From: Sipunculus nudus
Taxonomy: Eukaryota; Annelida; Sipuncula; Golfingiida; Sipunculidae
Assembly (NCBI GenBank): GCA_026874595.1
Contig: CM049312.1
Coordinates: 28,451,956-28,515,955 of the forward strand
Length of the DNA stretch: 64,000 nucleotides
Direction: 5' to 3'
The notes beneath the pieces were generated by a model that was not told the DNA's origin, did no database searches, and was given only the letters and a program-made list of their open reading frames with translations. Position numbers and translations under genes: made by a program. This document shows positions 54,814 through 64,000 of this stretch, in pieces; position 1 is the stretch's first letter; each line of letters begins with the position of its first letter.

Positions 54814-56708
54814 GATGTCTTACCTGCCGTACGATATAATTGTAAAACTTTCATATGTTTGATATTTGTCCTCGGGTGTATTTTAAATGTGAATATATAC
54901 TCTTTCATATATCACTATTTTATACGACTTTAAGAATACGCTCATGTTTATCAAATATATTCTGTAAAGATTTCAGAGCGCAATTCAAAAACAGCAGTAC
55001 ATCTAAACGGGTCATCCTGTCAGTGTGAAAATTAATGTATAAATAATGAATGAATAAAATGCTTCTCTTACGTTTAAAGTCAATAAATATCCTGACCATG
55101 TTCGAGAGACTTATCATTTGAGGGAAATATCCCGTGGCAGGTGAATTAATGCATGAGGCCTTATTTGAGATGACGTTGCTTTATTTTGCATATCTACACA
55201 GAATTTCCAGATGAACGTGATTTGTATTATTTAAGAAGAATGAGATTATTTCCTATGGTTAATTTTTATTGGCTGTGACTTATTGTATATTCATTGTTTC
55301 ACGATATATCAGTACCATTGCTGTAAAGTGCGCCATCAAATTTATTCTGTGCTGAACGTTACCAACATGTGCAGCGCAAATCGCAACACAAATCATCACC
55401 GATGACATTCGCGAATAATAGTAAAACAGATATTAGTGCTGACGTCATGTGATTATTTGAGGACAAATTTATTTTCCTTTTGAACACATAATAACAACTT
55501 ACACAGGCTCACGTCCTAAAGTGTGTAAATATCAGAATTTGATTTGAATGTGACTCGGTGCATTATAATTCGAATCCAAATGTTTCAAATAAAATTCAAA
55601 TGGTAATGCAATATACTCTGAACCCACTGTAGTACAATGAGACACTGATCAAGTAGAACACATTGCTCACATTTTATTTTCAATGGTACAGGAGCAAGCA
55701 TTGTTTTTGATGGTTATAATGATAATGGTGTACGAAAAATATTCATCCTTGCCGATTTATAGATTAAATATATAGTTAAATGTTAAGGATATTGTCTCTC
55801 CATAAGTCTAGCTGGATATATTAATGCCAGATATGGCACACAGATCAGTGCGTCGTGCCATGAAAAAAGTCATGTGAGTCTTCTTAATAATGGCGGTCCC
55901 CAGACTCTCTACTTATAAAAAAACTGCATTTTCTGGTGCATGGCGATACTAAGTGCTCGCTTGTATAGACAGTGCGCATCATCATTGCGTCGTTTGGACG
56001 GGAACACAGAGATAAGTAGTAAATGTGATTTATGCTCACTCGCCACACTCGTACACAAATGACAGAAATTTAAGATATGTGAAAAGGGCCCCGTGGGACC
56101 AGTTAAAAAAATGTTTTATTTTATTACAAAAGGGAACAGAGGGTTAATAAATGACGATACCCCTCTGTTGATTATTAAGTACAAATAATCAATGCATGAT
56201 AGGGCCGAATCGACATAGGCCGCTGAACGATGTAAGCACCCCCTCCCCCCCCCCCCTCCCAACCACAGGGAGAGATGGGGAGAAAAAAGATGTTAAGTGC
56301 CACAAGCAATTTGCAGACTTGTACTACTGAATATAAACCCCGAACATGAATCAATAAATGATTAACAGAGTTGGAACCTGCAGGGTCTGCTGATGACGTA
56401 AATAGTTACAGATTCCAATATTTTAACTGAAAGGAGAACCTGTAAAGCTCAACACACAGTAGTTACTCAGATGAGTTCACTACTGTTTAACTTCTAAATT
56501 CTTAATACATATATACATATTAGAACTTAATGCAGCAGATACCCACTTGTGATCACCACTGGACTAGGACCTAATGAATATATTTGAATATAATGGAGCA
56601 TTTACCCACTTGGGATCACCACTGGACCAGAAATAGAGCAACTACCCCTTGGGATCACAACCTTCATTGAGAGGTTACAACATACAACTGAATACTGAGC
56701 AGGTCAGT

Positions 56709-56894
56709 GGCGGATCCAGAGGGGGTGGGGGTCTGCCCCCCCCCCCCCTTTTGAGCGCACACAACCCTTTTTTAGGGTTCTGATCTAAATTTGGGGGCCT
56801 GGATCCCCTCCTTGCCGGACCAGATGACTCTTTTTAGATTTTCTTTTAGTCCTCCTAGGTTGGATCCTCCCCTTTCCGAAATCCTGGATCCGCC
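56709..56894. mobile_element. Short TIR element with GGCGGATCCAG ends
   Basis: Perfect 11-bp terminal inverted repeats GGCGGATCCAG (56709-56719) and CTGGATCCGCC (56884-56894). The best-preserved of the three copies. C-rich interior, no ORF. Confidence 0.65.
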
Positions 56895-57540
56895 CCTGTA
56901 AGATGTCGTCTTTGAAAGTTAAAGTAGATTTGATCAAAGGTAGGTTAACATCCCACCCCTTGAAGACGTAGGACGTGTTCTAGGTTAAAATTTCCGTTGT
57001 ACTCATATAATTTTTTGGATGTATTGCTCCATTTTGAAGTCATAGACACTGTTAGTCATGATTGTCGTCGATTATTCTCTTGTAACTGCAAGAATGATAC
57101 TATTTGGTTTTAGAGGTCGAGGCGTTTATATTGTCCCGCACAATGTTAAAAATAGAAACGTTACCCATGTATTATGAAAGCAATACAATTTGAAAAAAAA
57201 ATGCAAATTTAATCCAGGTTTTAGTGAAATATTGGCCGGTTATTTGTGAAACATAAATTCCTGAAATCGTGTAATGTACAATGATCACTAATAACTTTAA
57301 GCTGTATGGCATTGATTTTACAATCAATTTGGTCTTAATTTCATTATTACATACTTTTATATTCATTTAATAGCTGCCCTTATATAACAGTCAATGCATA
57401 TTTGGTGTTAGGTTAGCAATTGTATTGCAGCTGGTACGTGCTGATAACATTTTGAGTAACATCATTTCATGGGGAAAAAAGAATTAAAAAAAATGTAAGG
57501 TATTATAAGTGCTAACATAAGTGTTTTATCTGTGTCACAG

Positions 57541-58077
57541 AAGCTCCAGTATCTGAATAACTGATGCATCGATCGCAATGATTCTTTGCGTGAATATTGA
57601 TCATAGAATGGTGGCGCTCCCTTTATATTTTGGATTTTTACACGTTTTTCTCTTTTTTTGAGACCATCAAATGAAATGGACGTCCATTAACAAGGCTCAA
57701 ATCGTTACCGTTCGTTCTAGAATCTTCTACAATCACACCGAGGCAGGTCACTAACAAATCTTCTCAGAGACCTAAAATTAGGTCCCTGGTACCCATATCC
57801 TTTTGGCAATTGGGCTCGTAAGTACCCACAGGAATAATTAAAAATATAATACAAAAACTCTAGTATGTGAATAACTAATGCACTGATGGCTATGATTCTT
57901 TGCATGCATATTGATTATGGAGTGTTTCATCAGTTCCTTTAGACTTGTGGCGCAATATGTATTTTTGTTAATGTTTACGCATTTTTTTTCTCTATTTTTG
58001 AGACCTTTAAATGAAGCGTCATCTGAAAACAGGGCACAAATTGTCAATGTTTGAGCTAGAATCTTCTAACTTATCAT
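57541..58077. repeat. Dispersed repeat family R1 fragment, left flank of the Gmr1-like element
   Basis: Contains AGCTCCAGTATCTGAATAACTGATGCAT-type and GGGCTCGTAAGTACCC blocks and ends at TAGAATCTTCTAACTTATCA, where the LTR starts. The family continues at the far side of the LTR element (63797). Confidence 0.65.
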
Positions 58078-58841
58078 TGTTACGGAACCTTATAGCAACA
58101 AATCACGTGGTCGTGAGCATAAATTTTGTTAAGGAGATAAATAAAATCAGATTCTGTAACACTAGGCAGCGTGAAATATTAAGGGGAATGAATAAAGTCA
58201 GTGCTTTTTGTTAACAAATAATTATAATTTATTCTTAAAAAATGCTAAAATGTACAGTACCAGAGAGTCCGGATCCTAGGCTTTTCTGGATACCACCACA
58301 AAGTCCTTTAAAACGTATAATCCAGATGAAACGTTCACGTAAATCTTCTCAGAGAATAATATTCCAATTCAATCTTGAAATCAATTTGTTGAAATCAAAA
58401 AGTGAAAATCTGCTAATAATCCCAAAGGCACACTGAAGACTGTATATCTGTTACAAATGTCGAAGAATATCTATAAGTTCTGCAATCATCGGAAAGGCCC
58501 ACAAAACTGACTCACACTCTTCCGTGTCCGCTGGATTTTTTTTCTCTTTCTCCTCTTCTAAACACAGCCTCTATTTATAACATTTTCATCCGAAAATTCT
58601 GGAAATGGTAAACTCCATAGAACAATACACACGTTACAGGAACAGACTTGAAACATCGAGAGCAAAGAATGCTGTGTTTTTGCACTTCAGTCCCCCACGT
58701 GGGCCAGGCCAACTCGCATGGCAACGAACTATGCTTGCGCTACACGATTCAGAATGTAACACTCCTGTGCACAATAAACCAGGGCCTGCCCAACACGAAT
58801 CAGAATGCCAACAGCGCACAATAAAAGAGACACCTGTAACA
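58078..58841 (-). repeat. 3' LTR of Gmr1-like element, 764 bp
   Basis: In element orientation starts TGTTACAGG and ends CCGTAACA (inverted ends TGTTAC/GTAACA). Its inner part matches the other LTR over about 265 bp. Flanked inside by the polypurine tract. Confidence 0.85.
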
Positions 58842-58851
58842 CTCCCCCTCC
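58842..58851 (-). other. Polypurine tract of Gmr1-like element
   Basis: GGAGGGGGAG on the - strand, directly adjoining the 3' LTR. Confidence 0.75.
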
Positions 58852-58984
58852 TGTATGAAAAAAAGAAAGTTTTCAAAAAAAATCTTTCTTTTTACGATCA
58901 CAATCACTAAATTTAAACTATTTCAAAAATCATCTTATTCACAACATTACATAAACATCTCATTTATAACATTTCATAAACATA

Positions 58985-59544
58985 TCAATAAGCAATCAGC
59001 AAGTACATTGTCTTTCCCTTTAAGGTGTCTGATTTCAAGATTATAATCCAGTAAAAAGAAACTCAAACCTCAACAACCTTTGATTTTTATACTTTAACTT
59101 GTTCATGAACGTGAGGGGATTGCTATCAATCAAGACAATGATAAGTTTACCTGAGGAAGTAACATAAACTTCAAATGGTTGCAATGCCAAAATCAAAGCC
59201 AAACAATCTTTTTCAATGGTGGAGTAGTTTTATCTGGTTTGCATTAAATTTTCTAGAAAATAACAAATTGGATGATCTATGTCACCACTGCCTTCTTGTA
59301 ACAACACAGCACCAGCAGCAGTATCACTAGCATCTACAGCTAACTTAAAAGGTACAGAAACGTCTGAAGTTGCTAAAACTGGAGAACTTTTCACAATTGC
59401 CTTCAAATTCTGAAATGCATTTTCACACTGAACATTCCATACAAACATTTCTTTCTGCTTTAACAAATTAGTCAAAGGTTCAGCTACAGCAGTAAAATTT
59501 GGACAAAACTTCCTGTAGTAGCATACCATACCAAGAAAACGCAT
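58985..59544 (-). pseudogene. pol: RNase H
   Basis: MRFLGMVCYYRKFCPNF and the connection, then FKLAVDASDTAAGAVLLQ (first catalytic Asp) in a 104-codon open frame to 59230. After a stop, STIEKDCLALILAL, IIVLIDSNPLTF and LEIRHLKGKDNVLADCL in further frames complete the RNase H. Degrades the RNA strand of RNA:DNA hybrids in intact elements. Confidence 0.85.
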
Positions 59545-59639
59545 TATTTGCTTTTTGTTTTCTCGTCTAGGAAATGCAGAAATAGCACTTACTTAAGCAT
59601 CAACAGGTTTTACCTGACCCTGCCCTACAATATGACCCA

Positions 59640-60469
59640 AAAATGTTATTTGTGCATGACAAATCTCAGATTTGACTAAGTTAACGGTCAGACGTGCTTC
59701 ACGGAGTCTTTCGAAGAGGTCGCAAAGAATTGCAGATGTTCCTCCCAGGTGTCGCTGTACACGATGAGGTCATGAATATATGCGTCGCAGCCCTGAATGT
59801 CCTTGACAACCATATGGATGAATCACTGGAACGTGGCTGGCGAGTTCTTCATGCCAAACGGCATAACTTTATACTGGTGGAGTTCTTGCGACGTCACAAA
59901 TGCGGACACTTATTTCGCTCGTTCTGTCAGCGGAACTGGCCAGAATCGGGAACGTGTCAGTCTTGGTGACAGGGTTCAGTTTTCGATAATCTGTGCACAT
60001 ACGGTAACTTCCATCAGGTTTTGGCATAAGAATACAAAATGAACACCAGGTGCTGTTTACTAGGTTCAATAAAATCATTGTCCAGCAAATATTGAACCTT
60101 ATCTTGTATATATTTTTGCTTTTCTGGATTAAGTCTATAAGGATGCTGCTTGACTGCGCTTGCCTCACCAACATCAACATCATGGCAGTATATGTTAGTT
60201 CGCGTTAGAATGTCACTAAACAAATGTTCATAATTCTGCAGCAGGTTCTTGAGGTCTTGTTGTTGTTGTGCGGTAAGGTGTGACAGTTTGTCATCCAGAT
60301 TGTTAAGCACGTCTGAGTTTTTTAGTGGTACTGTTCCACACTGAATATCTACATCACACTTACAATCGGTATTTACTTTAACTGGGTCAGGGTCAGTTTT
60401 TACACAAGTAACAGCAGTAACATTATGTACAACATCTGTGCTATTTCTGTCAGAATATGGTTTCAACAT
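59640..60469 (-). pseudogene. pol: reverse transcriptase
   Basis: Opens with a linker right after the integrase, then KQHPYRLNPEKQKYIQ, LLDNDFIEPS, MPKPDGSYRMCTDYRKLN, then (after stops) YKVMPFGMKNSPATFQ and the active-site block AYIHDLIVYS. The catalytic YxDD has its first Asp changed to His (codon at 59772-59774). Several stops and frameshifts. Confidence 0.85.
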
Positions 60470-60489
60470 GTTAACATGGCACAGTCGTA

Positions 60490-61500
60490 TTTTCTTACGC
60501 CTATCTGGAGTTAACAGTATTTAATTGAAATCACTGACTTTCTTGTCAACAATGTAAGGACCAAAATACCTAGCTTGCAGAGGTCTCCCAGGGATGGATA
60601 GTAGCGCAAGGACCTTTTCGCCAGGCTCAAACGTCCTACTTACACTGTGCTTGTAATATTTTGTTTTCATTTTACTTTGTGCAGATTTTAGTTTTAGACG
60701 TGGCAGTCTCACAACCATTGTGTAGTTTAGCTGTAAAGTCTGAGACATACTGCAATAATCTAAGAGAATCAGGATTTTCACACAAGAGTTTTTCTTTAAG
60801 CAGTTTTAATGGACCTCGAACTGAGTGTCCGAAAACTAGTTCGAAGGGACTGTAACCAAAGTATTATTGAAAAGTTTCTCTGACAGCAACCAGCAACAGG
60901 TCGATTCCTTCATCCCAGTCTTTCTGTGTGTCATAACAATAAGTCCTAATCATGTTTTTAATGTCTGGTGAAAACGCTCGAGGGACTCTCAGGATGGTAT
61001 GGCGAAGAGCTGTACTGTTTTATACCTAGCTAAAGCATAACTTGGAATAAGCCAGCCATTAAATTAAACCCTTGATCAGAATGGACGGGTTTTGTTAATA
61101 CAAAAGTTGTAAAAAAAATTGATCAGAACCTTGACAACACTTTTGGCTTAATTTTGCGCAATGGTATTGCCTCAGGGAACCTGGTAGATGCGCACATAAT
61201 TGTCAGCAAGTATTAATGTCCAAATTTTGTTTTGGGTAGTGGTCCAACACAATCAACAATAATCCTACTTAATGGCTCCTCGAAAGCAGGAATAGGCTTA
61301 ATTTGGGCTGTAGGAGGATTCTGACTGGGCTTGCCTACCATCTAGCATGTATGGCATGATTTACAATATTGTACAACATCTGTCCTGAGGTAAGGCCAAT
61401 AGAATTATGTGCTAACTTTCTGATAAGTTTTATGTATACCTAGATGGCCAGACAAAGGAGCTTCATGTGCCATGCTTAGAATTTCATTACGATAGCTTTT
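60490..61500 (-). pseudogene. pol: integrase (upstream of RT)
   Basis: H-H-C-C zinc domain (AHEAPLSGHLGIHKTYQKV, CKSCHTC; about 61480-61325), first core Asp in IIVDCVGPLP (about 61264-61239), ERFHQTLKNMIRTYCYD with the catalytic Glu (about 60995-60930), DWDEGIDLLLVAVRE, and the C-terminal EPGEKVLALL / RYFGPYIV / TPDRRKKIRLCHVNMLKPY module down to about 60450. Interrupted by stops. Inserts cDNA into host DNA in intact copies. Confidence 0.85.
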
Positions 61501-61779
61501 GGGTATTACTATTTGATGTTTGATGGCCCACTCATCATCAGCGCATACATCAGGTGGTCGCCATTTACACATAAGCACTCCATTTTTAACATAGAAACAA
61601 ACTGGGTTCTGTGACAGGTCATCTTAATAGGCTGCCCTGGGAAACAAACACGAAATATAAGGGTTCTTATGCTGTCCCGCGATAAGTTCTGACCTTGAAA
61701 ATGCTTCATCCTGTACGGGCGAGTCGTTAGACGAGTCACTAGTGATTCCCAGAGTGTTATTATCTGGACCATTATCCTC

Positions 61780-62226
61780 ATGTGTGTATTTTCTCGGCCA
61801 TAGATCTAGTTACAGCACATGAAGGATACAAACCAGGAATTTCCTGACTTTCAGGATCAGTGTCCCGATCAAGTGACGGCTTTTCTGTCACTATTGGTAA
61901 GGTCTGTACTTTGTCACCTGCAACATCATTGCCTAGTAGCAACTGAATTCCCTTAAAAGCTATTGTAGTTATTGTGCCCACAGTAATTTTCCCAGAAATC
62001 AAATCTGATTTTCAACTGAAGTGTGCTTGTCTGAAAACACACAATCATCAAGTGCATGTGCACCAGTAAAAGACCTATTAGAAAATGGCAAAGTGTTTGC
62101 TAACATTAGAGTTTGGCCTGAACCAGTGTCCCTCAAAATTCTAATAGGGGTAGAATCTGAAAAATCACTTGAAAACGACACAAAACCGTCATATGAATGG
62201 CCCAAATAACTCCATTTCAGACTCAA
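61780..62226 (-). pseudogene. Aspartic protease of Gmr1-like element
   Basis: ILRDTGSGQTLML (catalytic DTGS) in one frame (62226-61999), then ITVGTITTIAFKGIQLLLGNDVAG in an adjoining frame (62002 on), the second being the flap and LLGxD motif. A stop/frameshift lies near 62000. Confidence 0.8.
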
Positions 62227-62539
62227 GAGAGGAAGCTACTACCTCAACCTCATCAAACAAAGAACTGACACTGACAGTGTCAGTCATAAAATCTTTTTTT
62301 CAGATTCACTAAAGGAATCTTCATCCTTTTTACAATCAAACTCCTCATGAGTGTCAACAGAGGAATTTTCCGCAGCAGAAACAAACTTGACCTGGCCTCG
62401 TATCAAATACTCTCGCAAGAGTCATAAAAAGCCTTATTTAGTGGATACTCCTCGCAGGAGTGTTGAAAGGATCTAGCCTTATTAAATCCCTCGCAGGAAT
62501 CAAATGAGGTTTTTACCCCGCAGGCTTAGGATTCTTCTT

Positions 62540-63362
62540 TGGAGTCAGACGGCACGTTGGCCTCCGTAGCAGGTTTCAAGAAAAGTTTTAACATCTGCTT
62601 TAATACAGCGCTTAAATTCTTCAAGCAAAATCAACTGGCGCAAATTGTCATAATCTTTCATTACATTTTCAGAACTACAACAGCGATCAAACAACTGCTC
62701 TTTTGTCCTAGCAAATTCTACGTAGGTCTGATTTTTGCGCTTTTCCCAATTTCTGAATTTTTGGCATTAAGCCTCCGGAACTAACTCATAACCTTTTAGT
62801 ATTAACCGTTTAACCTGGTCATAGTCAGCAGCGGCTTCTACTGAAAGCTCTGTATAAATTATCTGGTCTTGGTAGTCAATACACTTAGCATAGTCCAATA
62901 TTCCTTAGGCCATTTTAAATTTTCAGCTACCTTCTCAGGGTGTTAGAAATATTTATCAACCTCTTTTTCATGATAAGGTGGGACAAGTCTAATGTGTTAA
63001 GTAATATCAAAACTGGTGATGTTGCATGTAGACTGTTGTAATATACGTCTTTCTAACTCCAGTCGTTTTAACTCAATTTCTTTTTTTTTCTTATAATCCT
63101 GCTCATGTTGCATTTCTCACTTTTTTTTATTCCAACTGCAACAGTAAGGCTGTCATTTTTTTGTCTCCACTTCACTCTCTTCAATTAATCCTCTGCTGAC
63201 TAGATCTTGCATGATATTAGCAATAATATCAGGCTTTCTCAAAGCTTTTTTCACACCTAGCCTTAAGTGTTCTCCCAAACGCAACAACTGCTCTTTTGTC
63301 AACTGTTCAAGTGGATCAGGGTCTGGATCTTCCACAAATGTCTCAGGTTTGAAATCCGCCAT
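62540..63362 (-). pseudogene. gag of Gmr1-like element, SCAN-like capsid
   Basis: Starts at ATG 63362 (MADFKPETF), acidic N-terminus, then a Lys/Glu-rich coiled-coil-like stretch (about 63115-63040), RLVPPYHEKEVDKYF and KVAENLKWP (about 62990-62905). A segment at about 62860-62580 follows (LILKGYELVPEA, FRNWEKRKNQTYVEFARTKEQLFDR), resembling the SCAN domain. SCAN is held to derive from the capsid of Gmr1-like gag. Frameshifts and stops throughout; a CCHC knuckle was not identified. Confidence 0.75.
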
Positions 63363-63505
63363 ATTAAGATGTTGAAACAATAACAAAACGCCACTGAGAT
63401 AAACCTTGTAAACAATGTAATGTATACAGTGTGTAATCTTGTAAACAATGTATTGTAAACAATGTGTCTAGGTCAAGGCCTAATAAATTTTCAAAACTAT
63501 TAAGC

Positions 63506-63523
63506 ATCCCGGACGAGCCCCCA
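63506..63523 (-). other. Primer binding site, tRNA-Pro type
   Basis: TGGGGGCTCGTCCGGGAT on the - strand, six bases inside the 5' LTR. This 18-mer is the well-known proline-tRNA primer site of gammaretroviruses. Confidence 0.85.
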
Positions 63524-63529
63524 GTTTTA

Positions 63530-63797
63530 TGTTACGGAACCTAATAACAACAAATCACGCAGTCGTGAGCATAAATTTTGTTACGGAAATAAATAAAAAA
63601 ATCTGTAACACTAGGCTGCGTGAAATGTCTAAGGAAATGCCAGGGAAATGAATAAAGAAGTCATTGGGTTTTTGTTAACAAATAATTATAATTTATTCTT
63701 AAAACAATCCTAACATTACAATACACTAAATCAATACAATTACACAGTAAAACAATAAAAATGTACAGTACCAGAGTGTCCAGATCCTGGGCTTTTC
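63530..63797 (-). repeat. 5' LTR of Gmr1-like element, truncated
   Basis: Matches the inner ~265 bp of the 58078-58841 LTR, then breaks off at about 63797 into family R1 repeat. About 490 bp of the outer LTR is missing. Confidence 0.8.
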
Positions 63798-64000
63798 TCA
63801 TATCCTCCGAGTTATGGGGCTCGTAAGTCCCCCCAAGAATAACTGTATCTGCAAAAACATAGTTTTGAGGATACTATGTTGTTTGCGCGGGTTCCACCGC
63901 CGCCGCATTTGTTTCCGGATAACTCCTCTGAGACCCTTAACCGATTTTCCCGAAACCTGGCACAGTTGTTCCCTTACCTATGTACATGTGCATTACAAAG
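63798..64000. repeat. Dispersed repeat family R1 fragment and window end
   Basis: CCTCCGAGTTATGGGGCTCG and CCCCCCAAGAATAA match the middle of the R1 family, resuming about 70 bp downstream of the R1 position where the left flank stops. The last ~130 bp are unassigned. Confidence 0.55.

Larger units (their letters stand above)
36450..57541. repeat. Segmental duplication unit B (SDR copy B with flanks)
   Basis: Counterpart of 5274-21820. Unit B is about 21 kb because of extra DNA in the promoter region, intron 1 (about 37880-38935), intron 2 (about 41560-42680), intron 3 (44117-46459) and intron 5 (about 48905-49490). It ends where the family R1 repeat begins at 57541. Confidence 0.8.
58078..63797 (-). 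mobile_element. Gmr1-like Ty3/gypsy element (order gag-PR-IN-RT-RNase H)
   Basis: Read on the - strand: truncated 5' LTR (63797-63530), PBS matching the tRNA-Pro type (63523-63506), gag, protease (DTGSG), integrase, reverse transcriptase, RNase H, polypurine tract (58851-58842) and 3' LTR (58841-58078). The integrase precedes RT: its C-terminal CHVNMLKPY block is followed directly by the RT N-terminus, and only ~140 bp separate RNase H from the LTR, leaving no room for an integrase there. This order defines the Gmr1-like branch of Ty3/gypsy. Many stops and frameshifts, and a changed RT active site, show it is inactive. Confidence 0.88.

Noticed and set aside
58605..58910. 101-codon (+) and 80-codon (-) frames near 58.6-58.9 kb
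   Set aside because: Both fall inside the 764-bp LTR and its polypurine side; no motif.
59694..60042. + strand frames of 91 and 81 codons
   Set aside because: Antisense to the RT domain of the Gmr1-like element.

Overview
The window is A+T-rich, intron-rich animal DNA crowded with transposable elements. The mix of Ty3/gypsy, L1-type, piggyBac-type and Helitron-like repeats, and repeats with a tandem-repeat core, suggests a lophotrochozoan, most likely a bivalve mollusc. That placement is an inference. No bacterial, CRISPR, rRNA or functional tRNA features were seen.

The host gene content is one local family of short-chain dehydrogenase/reductase (SDR) genes, all on the + strand. Copy A (5932-18923) and copy B (37665-54503) each have nine exons with GT-AG introns and identical exon lengths from exon 2 on. 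They encode 267 and 269 aa with all SDR hallmarks (TGxxxGxG, NNAG, N-S-Y-K tetrad). By hand alignment they are about 89% identical. A third, decayed copy lies between them (psi-SDR, exon remnants 23438-26199). Copies A and B sit in a large tandem segmental duplication, roughly 5.27-21.8 kb and 36.45-57.54 kb. Because the flanks and introns align, each copy acts as an empty-site control for insertions in the other.

Layout: 0-5.3 kb holds a small piggyBac-type MITE and a degenerate L1-like LINE (- strand). 5.3-21.8 kb is duplication unit A. 21.8-30.2 kb holds psi-SDR with a SCAN-like gag remnant and a large palindrome. 30.19-36.27 kb is a complete but mutated Ty3/gypsy element with 208/209-bp LTRs (about 96% identical) and a PHD finger just ahead of the integrase. 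36.45-57.5 kb is duplication unit B, whose promoter side is rearranged by inversions. Intron 3 of unit B carries a Helitron-like insertion with a tandem array of eight ~179.5-bp units arranged as two 718-bp higher-order repeats. 58.08-63.8 kb is a second Ty3/gypsy element on the - strand with the unusual order gag-PR-IN-RT-RNase H (Gmr1-like), a SCAN-like gag and a proline-tRNA-type primer site.

The strongest leads are the Gmr1-type element, the PHD-integrase ORF, the HOR-bearing Helitron-like insertion, and the contrast between SDR copies A and B, whose replacements cluster around the substrate pocket and whose promoter and poly(A) signal differ.
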